From NCBI GenBank assembly GCA_947504025.1, contig CANNFX010000001.1:1215501-1279500 (forward strand): 64,000 nt of DNA, in the 5' to 3' direction. Of the stretch, positions 8,145 to 15,567 are shown piece by piece. Under the pieces are notes generated by a model. The model searched no databases, had not been told where the DNA came from, and saw only the letters and a program-made list of their open reading frames with translations. Position 1 is the first letter of the stretch; each line of letters begins with the position of its first letter. The position numbers were made by a program, and so were the translations under genes. The stretch comes from an uncultured Sphingomonadaceae bacterium. GTDB taxonomy: Bacteria; Pseudomonadota; Alphaproteobacteria; Sphingomonadales; Sphingomonadaceae.

Positions 8145-9413
8145 ATGGACACGATTTTTGCCCTGTCGAGCGGTGCACCTCCGGCTGCCATAAGTGTAAT
8201 GCGGGTGAGCGGGCCCGATACAGCCGGCGCCGTGCGCGCATTGGCTGGAAAACTACCAGCGCCGCGCCGTGCAAGCCTCGTTTCATTGAAAGATCAGGAT
8301 GGGTCCAAACTCGATGAAGCGCTGGTCCTGTGGTTTCCAGGGCCAGCGAGCGCAACAGGCGAGGATTGCGCAGAATTCCATCTCCACGGGGGTAGAGCCA
8401 TCGTTGCGGCGGTCGAGGCTGCCTTGGCCAGGGTTGAAGGCTTAAGACCGGCTAAGCCAGGTGAATTTACCCGTCGTTCATTTGCAAATGGCCGAATCGA
8501 CCTGGCACAGGCCGAGGGCCTCGCCGATCTGCTCGAGGCGGAAACAGAACTGCAGCGGCGATCCGCAATGGCGCTTGCTAGTGGCGCGCTGTCTGAACAA
8601 GTCTCTGCTTGGCGGGAAGGGGTTTTGATCTTCTCCGCGCTGGTCGAATCAGCGCTCGACTTTGCAGATGAAGATGACGTCGATTCGTTGCCGAACGATT
8701 TTTCCGCGAAAGTGTCCGCGCTTGTAAGTGAACTTGATTATTGGCTTGAGCGCCCGCGTGCTCAGACCCTGAAGGAAGGTTTTCGGATAGCGCTTGCAGG
8801 GCCGCCAAATGCAGGAAAATCAACATTATTCAATAGGTTAGTGGAAAGTGAAGCAGCAATTGCTTCACCTATGGCGGGCACCACACGTGACGTCTTGACG
8901 CGTTCTGTGGCGCTTGGCGGTATTCCGCTGACATTTGTAGATATGGCCGGGCTGCGGGACGCAAGTTCTGATGATATCGAGGCGATCGGCATTGGCCGTG
9001 CACGCGACGAGGTGGTCAGGGCTGATCTTGTCCTATGGCTGGGGCCGGAAGGCGAGGGGCCAGACGGTTCGTGGGACGTTGAACCTAGGATCGACGAAGG
9101 ACACGCGCTTAAGGTTTCACCAGATTACCGCGTTTCTGCTGTTAGCGGGGAGGGAATGGACCAGTTGCGCAAGGCGATCATGGGATGTGCCCTGGGCGCG
9201 ATGCCGAAGCCTGGCGACGTTGCTCTCAATGAACGTCAATCCAGCCTCATCTTAGAAGCGGCCGATTCACTGCGAGGTGATGTTCCTGGAGATTTATTGA
9301 TCCTTGGCGAAAAATTGCGCGTTGCTCGTTCTGCTTTTGACCGATTGATTGGGCGTTCTGGTACTGAGGACATGCTCGACACTTTGTTCGGCCGCTTCTG
9401 TATCGGCAAGTGA
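8145..9413 (+). CDS. mnmE: tRNA modification GTPase MnmE
   Basis: With MnmG it makes the 5-carboxymethylaminomethyl (or aminomethyl) group on U34 of certain tRNAs. 422 residues, slightly short for the family (about 450). N-terminal folate-binding domain (TIFALSSGAPPAAI), helical domain, then an inserted G domain: G1 GPPNAGKS at 219-226, G2 TTRD at 246-249 and G3 DMAG at 266-269. The usual G4 N/T-K-x-D is absent; the matching place has PRID (314-317). The C-terminal FCIGK with the catalytic cysteine is intact. mnmG lies 96 bases downstream, and a parS site begins one base after the stop codon. Confidence 0.96.
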   Translation: MDTIFALSSGAPPAAISVMRVSGPDTAGAVRALAGKLPAPRRASLVSLKDQDGSKLDEALVLWFPGPASATGEDCAEFHLHGGRAIVAAVEAALARVEGLRPAKPGEFTRRSFANGRIDLAQAEGLADLLEAETELQRRSAMALASGALSEQVSAWREGVLIFSALVESALDFADEDDVDSLPNDFSAKVSALVSELDYWLERPRAQTLKEGFRIALAGPPNAGKSTLFNRLVESEAAIASPMAGTTRDVLTRSVALGGIPLTFVDMAGLRDASSDDIEAIGIGRARDEVVRADLVLWLGPEGEGPDGSWDVEPRIDEGHALKVSPDYRVSAVSGEGMDQLRKAIMGCALGAMPKPGDVALNERQSSLILEAADSLRGDVPGDLLILGEKLRVARSAFDRLIGRSGTEDMLDTLFGRFCIGK

Positions 9414-9429
9414 TGTTCCACGTGGAACA
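9414..9429. other. parS: parS site 1 (TGTTCCACGTGGAACA)
   Basis: Perfect 16-base palindrome, 18 with the flanking A/T, matching the ParB-binding consensus TGTTNCACGTGAAACA with the symmetrical C/G variant. It lies in the mnmE-mnmG gap, about 2.6 kb before parA. Confidence 0.93.
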
Positions 9430-9452
9430 TTGATGTTGGAGAGGTTTCGCGG

Positions 9453-9468
9453 CGTTTCATATGAAACA
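9453..9468. other. Degenerate parS-like palindrome (CGTTTCATATGAAACA)
   Basis: GTTTCATATGAAAC (9454-9467) is a perfect palindrome that keeps the outer parS arms but has CATATG instead of CACGTG at the centre. It lies 24 bases after parS site 1 and 42 bases before the mnmG start. It may be a weak ParB half-site pair or a separate operator. Confidence 0.4.
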
Positions 9469-9509
9469 TCGTTTGGCTGTGCGGCGGTAATCGCTATATC
9501 GGCTTCAGA

Positions 9510-11366
9510 ATGAAACCTTGGGACATCCTTGTAATTGGCGGCGGGCATGCTGGCGTTGAGGCTGCAGCAGTTGCGGCTCGCATGGGTGCGCGCGTTGCTC
9601 TCGTGAGTTTCGATCTGGACGCAATTGGCGCGATGAGCTGCAATCCAGCGATTGGCGGTCTTGGAAAGGGGCATCTCGTTCGCGAGGTGGATGCCTTTGA
9701 TGGCTTGATCGCTAAGGCGGCAGATGCTGCGGCTATACATTACCGGATGCTCAACCGGTCGAAGGGAAGCGCTGTCTGGGGACCGCGTATTCAGGCCGAT
9801 CGGACGCTTTTCAAAAAGTCGATTCAGACACAATTGAAGTCCCAGGGTGATTTGGAACTGATTGAAGGAGAGGCGGCTGAACTCATTATGGAGGGGGGCA
9901 GAGCTTGCGGGCTCGTCCTTGGTGATGGAACTAGGCTTGAGGCCCAGTGCGTTATCTTGTGTACGGGGACATTCCTTGGTGGAACGTTGTTTCGCGGTGA
10001 AGAACGGCTGACCGGCGGCCGGATCGGTGAAGATTCGGCACAGAAATTGGCGCAACAGATGCGCGGCGCAAATTTGCCAATGGCGCGTCTGAAGACCGGG
10101 ACTCCGCCTCGCTTGGATGGTCGGACGATTGACTGGGCCCGTTTGGTCGAGCAGCCTTCCGACGAAGAGGAGTGGACGATGTCGGATATGACCCGGCGCC
10201 GTTCCAACCCTCAGGTCTTTTGCGCGATTACACGTACAAATCAGCGTTCGCATGACATCATTCGAGAAAACCTTGATCGTTCCCCATTATTTGGTGGTGA
10301 GATCCAGGGAGAGGGGCCGCGCTATTGTCCCTCGATCGAGGATAAGATCCATCGTTTCGGCGATCGCGACGGCCATCAGGTTTTTCTGGAACCCGAAGGA
10401 TTGAGCACCGAGATGGTTTATCCAAACGGGATCAGCACTTCGCTACCGGCAGATGTCCAACTGGCGATGCTGCGAAGCATGGAGGGGCTGGAACAGGTGG
10501 AAATGACCGTCCCGGGTTATGCGGTTGAGTATGATCATATTGATCCCCGTGCTTTGCACACCTCTCTTGAAATACGTTCAATTCCAGGACTTTACTGTGC
10601 TGGTCAGATTAACGGCACCACCGGTTATGAAGAAGCCGCCGCGCAAGGGCTGATGGCCGGGATGCACGCGGCTGCAGAGATCCTGGACCGAAATTTACCG
10701 GCCCTGGACCGGTCCAATTCCTATATGGCTGTGATGGTCGACGACCTGACACTCCACGGGGTTAGTGAGCCATATCGGATGCTGACTGCGCGCGCCGAAT
10801 ACCGGCTTCGGCTGCGGGCAAATAACTCGGGAACACGCCTTACGCCTCTGGCGATTGATGCCGGCTGTGTGGCGGACGAACGTAATGAACTGTATGCACG
10901 CCGTATGGAAATCCGCGGGGAATGGCACGAGGCTCTCAAGGCAGAAGTCACGGCAGCTACGCTTTCGGCGGCAGGACTTCCGGTGAGGCAGGATTCAGGC
11001 AAACGCAGCCTGGCGGACTGGCTGCGCTTTGGCGGTGTTGAACTTTCCAACCTGGCAGACTGGCTTCCGGACGGGCTCGATCCATATAGCGATACAGCCA
11101 TCGAAGTTGGTGAGGATTGCGCTTATGCTCCTTATCTCGCACGGCAAGATGCAGAGCTTCGTGATTTGAAATCCAGTGAGGGTGTGGCATTGGGCGATGA
11201 TTACCCCTTCCATGAAGTCCCTGGATTATCGAATGAAATGATCGAACGGCTGGAGGCTTCTCGCCCGCCAAATCTTGCGGCTGCTGGCCGAATTTCTGGA
11301 ATTACCCCCGCTGCATTGGCGGCTTTGCTCGTACATGCACGCAAACAGGCAGTTATCGCCGCATGA
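9510..11366 (+). CDS. mnmG: tRNA uridine-5-carboxymethylaminomethyl synthesis enzyme MnmG (GidA)
   Basis: FAD-dependent partner of MnmE in wobble-uridine modification. 618 residues, normal length. The N-terminal dinucleotide motif [10 protein letters not shown] is at residues 11-20, followed by [20 protein letters not shown] and [15 protein letters not shown], all hallmarks of the family. [21 protein letters not shown] and [16 protein letters not shown] mark the second half. The stop overlaps the rsmG start as ATGA, so mnmG, rsmG, parA and parB form one chain of overlapping frames. Confidence 0.98.
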   Translation: MKPWDILVIGGGHAGVEAAAVAARMGARVALVSFDLDAIGAMSCNPAIGGLGKGHLVREVDAFDGLIAKAADAAAIHYRMLNRSKGSAVWGPRIQADRTLFKKSIQTQLKSQGDLELIEGEAAELIMEGGRACGLVLGDGTRLEAQCVILCTGTFLGGTLFRGEERLTGGRIGEDSAQKLAQQMRGANLPMARLKTGTPPRLDGRTIDWARLVEQPSDEEEWTMSDMTRRRSNPQVFCAITRTNQRSHDIIRENLDRSPLFGGEIQGEGPRYCPSIEDKIHRFGDRDGHQVFLEPEGLSTEMVYPNGISTSLPADVQLAMLRSMEGLEQVEMTVPGYAVEYDHIDPRALHTSLEIRSIPGLYCAGQINGTTGYEEAAAQGLMAGMHAAAEILDRNLPALDRSNSYMAVMVDDLTLHGVSEPYRMLTARAEYRLRLRANNSGTRLTPLAIDAGCVADERNELYARRMEIRGEWHEALKAEVTAATLSAAGLPVRQDSGKRSLADWLRFGGVELSNLADWLPDGLDPYSDTAIEVGEDCAYAPYLARQDAELRDLKSSEGVALGDDYPFHEVPGLSNEMIERLEASRPPNLAAAGRISGITPAALAALLVHARKQAVIAA

Positions 11367-12001
11367 TTGAAACAGAACTACAGGCTCGTGAATATGTCGC
11401 TGGGCTTTGTGATGAATCCGCAATGGAATGCCTTGACCACTTTGCCAAGATGCTGAGGGAGGAGGCGGGTTTGCAGAACCTTGTCTCCAAGTCATCGCTT
11501 GAACATATGTGGGTGCGGCATATTGCCGACAGCGCGCAACTTTTGGAGCATGTTCCACGTGAAACAAAAGGCGTCTGGCTTGATTTAGGTACTGGGGCAG
11601 GGTTGCCCGGTCTCGTCGTCGCGATAATGCGGCCCGATCAGAAGATGCGTCTTGTCGAATCTCGGCGTAAGCGAATTGAATGGTTGGAGCGCTGTGTCGA
11701 CCACTTTGAACTTGATAATTGCAGCGTCGATGCTGCCCGATTGGAGAATGTTGAGACCTTCGAGGCCGGCGTAATATCGGCTCGGGCCTTTGCTCCGCTA
11801 CCTGTTTTGCTTAAACTATCCGCACGGTTTTCCACACGGCATACCGTTTGGGTGTTGCCGAAAGGGCGGTCTGCAGCGCAAGAATTAGCAGACGGTAAGC
11901 CAGCAACGCGCAAAATGTTCCACGTGGAACAATCGAAAACCAGCGGAGAAGCGCGGATTCTGGTCGGTAGAGGTCACATAAAGGAACGCCACAAGTCATG
12001 A
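11363..12001 (+). CDS. rsmG: 16S rRNA (guanine-527-N7)-methyltransferase RsmG (GidB)
   Basis: SAM-dependent methyltransferase acting on G527 of 16S rRNA. 212 residues. [17 protein letters not shown] is the SAM motif; [16 protein letters not shown] and ISARAFAPL follow as in the family. Two parS sites lie inside the frame and are read as HVPRET (around residue 64) and MFHVEQ (around 186-191). It overlaps both mnmG and parA by ATGA. This is the usual position between mnmG and parA in proteobacteria. Confidence 0.96.
   Translation: MIETELQAREYVAGLCDESAMECLDHFAKMLREEAGLQNLVSKSSLEHMWVRHIADSAQLLEHVPRETKGVWLDLGTGAGLPGLVVAIMRPDQKMRLVESRRKRIEWLERCVDHFELDNCSVDAARLENVETFEAGVISARAFAPLPVLLKLSARFSTRHTVWVLPKGRSAAQELADGKPATRKMFHVEQSKTSGEARILVGRGHIKERHKS
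11551..11566. other. parS: parS site 2 inside rsmG (TGTTCCACGTGAAACA)
   Basis: Exact match to TGTTNCACGTGAAACA, within the rsmG coding frame, 432 bases before parA. Confidence 0.93.
11916..11931. other. parS: parS site 3 inside rsmG (TGTTCCACGTGGAACA)
   Basis: Same 16-base palindrome as site 1, in the rsmG 3' end, 67 bases before the parA start codon. It could let ParB act on parAB expression as well as on segregation. Confidence 0.93.
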
Positions 12002-12774
12002 TTCGGATCGCAATTGCCAATCAGAAGGGTGGGGTCGGTAAAACGACCACAGCCATCAATATTGCGACAGCCATGGCTGCGACGGGTTGGAAAACACTGC
12101 TTGTCGACCTCGACCCCCAGGGCAATGCCTCCACGGGACTAGGTGTGAGTGCGGCGGACCGGGATCGTTCAAGTTACGATTTGATTGTCGATCAAGCACC
12201 GCTCGCTAATTGCACTATGCCAACAAGTATTCCTGGACTGGACCTAGTCCCGGCGACTGAAGATCTAAGTGGTGCTGAGATCGAGCTGGTTTCGGTGGTG
12301 GAGCGCACCGACCGACTTCGCGCTGCGCTTGCGGGACATACTGGTTATGACATTTGCTTCATCGATTGCCCGCCATCGCTTGGCCTGCTGACCCTGAATG
12401 CTCTTGGTGCAGCCGATACGTTGCTTGTGCCGTTGCAATGTGAATTCTTCGCTTTGGAGGGCCTTAGCCAACTTTTACAGACGGTTGAGCGGATTCAGCA
12501 GCGTTTTAATCCTGATTTGGGCATCGTTGGTATCGTGCTGACGATGTTCGATCGTCGTAACCGTTTAACTGACCAAGTCGCTGACGATGTTCGTGATTGC
12601 CTTGGTCAGCTTGTTTTTGAAGCCGTTATCCCTCGCAATGTCCGGCTGTCCGAGGCACCGAGTCACGGGCTTCCTGCGCTGGTGTATGACCATTCTTGCG
12701 CGGGTAGCCGCGCCTATATGGCCTTGGCCCGCGAGTTGATTGGCCGCCTGCCTGAAAAAAGGAAAGCCGCATGA
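11998..12774 (+). CDS. parA: Chromosome partitioning ATPase ParA
   Basis: Walker-type ATPase that moves ParB-parS complexes to the new cell pole. 258 residues. The deviant Walker A KGGVGKTTTA is at residues 10-19, LLVDLDPQGNASTGLG follows, and FIDCPPSLGLLTLNAL is the Walker B area. No N-terminal helix-turn-helix, so it is of the chromosomal Soj type. It overlaps rsmG and parB by ATGA. Confidence 0.97.
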   Translation: MIRIAIANQKGGVGKTTTAINIATAMAATGWKTLLVDLDPQGNASTGLGVSAADRDRSSYDLIVDQAPLANCTMPTSIPGLDLVPATEDLSGAEIELVSVVERTDRLRAALAGHTGYDICFIDCPPSLGLLTLNALGAADTLLVPLQCEFFALEGLSQLLQTVERIQQRFNPDLGIVGIVLTMFDRRNRLTDQVADDVRDCLGQLVFEAVIPRNVRLSEAPSHGLPALVYDHSCAGSRAYMALARELIGRLPEKRKAA

Positions 12775-13748
12775 GTGATTCATCAGATCCGATTCGCCTC
12801 TCAGCCACGCCAGCACCGACTGCAAAGTCCAAACCGCGCAAGTTGGGCAAAGGGTTGGGGGCACTTCTTGGTGAAACAAGGCGTGAAGAACCATTGGTAC
12901 AGCCTCCGATGCGTACGGACGATGATAGTCCTAAGAAAACAATAGCTTCAAGGGAAACCGGACTGCAGGTTCTGCCGATCTCATCTATCGAACCACATCC
13001 CGATCAACCTCGGCGGCATTTTGACGAAAAAGCGCTCGACGAATTGGCCGCTTCAATTGCTGCGCGCGGGGTTATTCAACCAATTATCGTCCGGCCGCAT
13101 GGCGGTGGCCGCTATCAACTCGTGGCCGGGGAACGGCGCTGGCGTGCAGCGCAAAAGGCGCGTTTGCACGAAATACCCGTTCTGGTCCGCGAGTTGAATG
13201 ACCGCGATGTGATGACGCTTGCACTCATCGAAAATATTCAACGCGAAGATTTGAATCCTGTCGAAGAAGCCCGCGCATACAACCGGTTAGCTGACAGTGA
13301 AGGGCTTACTCAGGCGGAAATCGCCGAGATGGTCGATAAATCCCGCAGCCACGTCGCAAATCTGCAACGGCTGCTAGTCCTGCCTGTCGGGGTTCTTGAG
13401 CTCGTAGAGGATGGTTCGCTTGGTATGGGCCATGCCCGCGCACTGATTGGTCATGATGATGCAGAAGCATTGGCCAAAAAGGCCGTTGCGGCCAAATTAT
13501 CGGTGCGGGACGTAGAGAAAATGGTTCGATCCGGCGATGTGTCGACCCAGCGCAAAGCCCGGGTTCCGCGCAGTTCGGAAAAAGATGCTGATATTGCGGC
13601 TGTGCAGAATCATCTCGAGGAGTTTCTCGGGATGAGTGTGAAGATTGGAACGGATGCTGATTCACGCTCCGGAACGGTTTCGATCAAATATCGCACATTG
13701 GATCAGCTCGATCTGCTTTGTCAGCGCCTGACCGGCGGGGATATCTGA
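12771..13748 (+). CDS. parB: Chromosome partitioning protein ParB
   Basis: CTP-dependent clamp that binds parS and spreads. 325 residues. The N-terminal KLGKGLGALLGE peptide is the part that stimulates ParA in this family. LPISSIEPHPDQPRRHF opens the CTPase core, GERRWRAAQ is the box II CTP-binding signature, ENIQREDLNPVEEA follows, and LTQAEIAEMVDKSRSHVANL is the helix-turn-helix. A dimerisation domain closes the protein. It is the last gene of the mnmG-parB chain. Confidence 0.97.
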   Translation: MSDSSDPIRLSATPAPTAKSKPRKLGKGLGALLGETRREEPLVQPPMRTDDDSPKKTIASRETGLQVLPISSIEPHPDQPRRHFDEKALDELAASIAARGVIQPIIVRPHGGGRYQLVAGERRWRAAQKARLHEIPVLVRELNDRDVMTLALIENIQREDLNPVEEARAYNRLADSEGLTQAEIAEMVDKSRSHVANLQRLLVLPVGVLELVEDGSLGMGHARALIGHDDAEALAKKAVAAKLSVRDVEKMVRSGDVSTQRKARVPRSSEKDADIAAVQNHLEEFLGMSVKIGTDADSRSGTVSIKYRTLDQLDLLCQRLTGGDI

Positions 13749-13977
13749 CCGCTGATTTTAGGGCTCTATATATAGGGTCCTCTAGCAGTTAAGCACCAAG
13801 CCCGTGCCAAGCGCCTCAAAAGTTAACGGAAAACCGTTGCTGTGTTAACCATCTGCAGCAAGGAAGATTGAACCTGCCGGTCCTACAAAGGGTTCATCGG
13901 ATGGGCTTCTCCCCGTTCGGTGGGGCTGCCTAGGGGGTGACCCCTGGCCAGACTTTCTTGGAAGGGACCAGATCCAG
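13749..13977 (+). promoter_or_regulatory. Leader/promoter region of the DUF4402 gene
   Basis: 229 bases with no gene. It contains an imperfect 22-base palindrome at 13760-13781 (core CTATATATAG), a perfect AACGG-AAAA-CCGTT hairpin at 13825-13838, TTAACCAT at 13845-13852 (like a CtrA half-site), and two GC-rich hairpins at about 13905-13945. GGAAGGG lies 12 bases before the ATG at 13978. A long structured leader fits a strongly expressed secreted subunit, but no promoter can be fixed by eye. Confidence 0.35.
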
Positions 13978-14508
13978 ATGACTAATAAATTCCGTATTGG
14001 CGCCGCCGGCGTCGCTCTCGTTGCCGCACTTGGCATGACTTCAGCCGCCAATGCTGCTGACACTGCAACCGCAACTGCAGAAGCTGAAATTCTTAGCGCT
14101 CTGACGCTGACCGTCACTACGGGTTCGACCCTCGACTTCGGCCAGATCGCTGTAAACGGTGCAGGCACAGTCGCTCTCGACCCAACCGATGATTCTGTTT
14201 CTTGCTCGGCTAACCTTGTTTGCGTCGGCACAACTGCCGCCGTAGACTTCGAAGTTACCGGTGCAGCTAGCCAGGACGTAGCTATCACGCTGCCGACTTC
14301 GGCTGAATTGTACTTCGGCGGTACGGTTACGACCGACAACACACGCAAACTCGAACTTGCTTCGTTTGCTGATGACGCTTCCGGCTCGGTCACGACCGAT
14401 GCATCCGGCGACGCAGGTTTCGCTGTTGGTGGTACGCTGACTTTTGACGGCACGGAAATCGCCGGCAGCTACTCGGGTACTTTCGACGTTGACGTCGAGT
14501 ATCAGTAA
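13978..14508 (+). CDS. Secreted DUF4402 protein, candidate pilus subunit
   Basis: 176 residues. Signal peptide at about residues 1-26 ending SAANA, then an Ala/Thr/Gly/Asp-rich beta-type sequence. Opening strands (EILSALTLTV, STLDFGQIAV) and closing EIAGSYSGTFDVDVEYQ follow the DUF4402 pattern, where the protein ends in an alternating strand like a chaperone-usher pilin. Two cysteines in SVSCSANLVCVG could form a disulphide. It has its own terminator and lies just before a pilus chaperone and an usher-like gene, so I infer it is the exported structural subunit. Assembly function is not proven for this family. Confidence 0.82.
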   Translation: MTNKFRIGAAGVALVAALGMTSAANAADTATATAEAEILSALTLTVTTGSTLDFGQIAVNGAGTVALDPTDDSVSCSANLVCVGTTAAVDFEVTGAASQDVAITLPTSAELYFGGTVTTDNTRKLELASFADDASGSVTTDASGDAGFAVGGTLTFDGTEIAGSYSGTFDVDVEYQ

Positions 14509-14540
14509 GACTTTCGACGCTTCATAGCGCCAAGGCAAAG

Positions 14541-14577
14541 AGGGCCGTTCCGCAATACGCGGGGCGGCCCTTTTGTT
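14541..14577 (+). terminator. Strong intrinsic terminator after the DUF4402 gene
   Basis: GGGCCGTTCCGC (14542-14553) pairs with GCGGGGCGGCCC (14559-14570) through 12 base pairs including two G-T wobbles, with loop AATAC, then TTTTGTTTGT. It separates the abundant subunit from the chaperone-usher genes. Confidence 0.87.
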
Positions 14578-14594
14578 TGTCTCCGATCCAAAGG

Positions 14595-14610
14595 TTTACA
14601 TGATTTTAAC
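14595..14610 (+). promoter_or_regulatory. CtrA-box-like sequence ahead of the chaperone gene
   Basis: TTTA-N7-TTAAC, one mismatch from the CtrA consensus TTAA-N7-TTAAC, lying 76 bases before the chaperone ATG in the gap after the terminator. A match by chance is possible. Confidence 0.3.
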
Positions 14611-14685
14611 CCTGTTTCCCTAGGGCATAGGTGAACTCACGGGGGTTGTGCTTCAGCATCTTCCCGGATCACGGAGATACAAATA

Positions 14686-15531
14686 ATGACTTCTCGCCTT
14701 GCCCGCTTCGTAACGCGCACGCTGCTTCCGGTTCTGGCGACCGCAGCCATGTTCATGCCGGGGCCGCTGGCTGCCCAGGGTGATCTGCTGGTCGCGCCGA
14801 CCCGGGTTATCCTCGACGGCAGCCGCGGAACCGAAGTGATTTTGAGCAACATCGGTCAGCAGGAAGCGACATACCGTATCGGTCTGGAACTTCGCCGGAT
14901 GACCAAGGAGGGCAAGCTTGAAGACGTTTCGCGTGAAGAGGCGAATGAGATCGAGCAGGCAGCGCTAGGGATGATCCGCTATGCGCCGCGCCGTATCAAA
15001 TTGGCTCCGGGTCAGCCGCAGGCTGTGCGCATCAGCGCACGTCCCGGGGCAGAGTTGCCCGACGGCGAGTACCGCGTGCACATGTCTTTCAAGGCCATTC
15101 CACAGGCGCGTCCGGTAACGGCCGAGAATGCCACTACCACCGCTGGTGGCATCAGCATCCAACTGATCCCGATCTATGGTGTGACCATTCCAGTTATTGT
15201 TCGAAAGGGCCGGCTTGAAGCGATCGCCGCCATTCAGAATCCACAGATCACTGCTGGCCCGGGCGGCCAGGATGTTTTGACGCTGGACCTTGCGCGGAAG
15301 GGTGAAAGTTCGACGTATGGCGAGATCCGCGTGATGAAACAGGGACAGGACGAGCCCATTTACCTTGCCCGGGGCGTGGCGGTTTACTCCGAACTTAGCG
15401 AGCGGACTGTCCGTATGGGCTTGAATGCAGAACAGGCAGCGGCGATGCGCGGACCTGTCAGGATTGAGTATCGACAAATGCCCGAGAAGGGCGGCGACCT
15501 GATTGCTGCTGTCGATACGGTGATTGGTTGA
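14686..15531 (+). CDS. Periplasmic pilus-assembly chaperone (PapD-like)
   Basis: 281 residues with a signal peptide (about 1-30, ending PLAAQ). The mature part starts DLLVAPTRVILDGSRGTEVILSN, the first immunoglobulin-like strands of PapD-type chaperones, then YAPRRIKLAPGQPQAVRI, the G1-strand neighbourhood, and a second domain after IPIYGVTIPVIVRKG. Such chaperones hold exported subunits by donor-strand pairing. GGAG lies about 10 bases before ATG 14686. The usher-like gene follows after 36 bases and must be co-transcribed. The client is most likely the DUF4402 protein upstream. Confidence 0.86.
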   Translation: MTSRLARFVTRTLLPVLATAAMFMPGPLAAQGDLLVAPTRVILDGSRGTEVILSNIGQQEATYRIGLELRRMTKEGKLEDVSREEANEIEQAALGMIRYAPRRIKLAPGQPQAVRISARPGAELPDGEYRVHMSFKAIPQARPVTAENATTTAGGISIQLIPIYGVTIPVIVRKGRLEAIAAIQNPQITAGPGGQDVLTLDLARKGESSTYGEIRVMKQGQDEPIYLARGVAVYSELSERTVRMGLNAEQAAAMRGPVRIEYRQMPEKGGDLIAAVDTVIG

Positions 15532-15567
15532 GGAGATTGCCAGATAGGCATTTCCTATAGATAAATC

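Noticed and set aside
9294..10253. 319-residue minus-strand frame across the mnmE end and mnmG start
   Set aside because: Antisense shadow of two clear genes and it would read through parS site 1; no known motif.
13760..13781. Imperfect palindrome with CTATATATAG core after parB
   Set aside because: No T run and no second copy in the window; not enough to call a terminator or operator.
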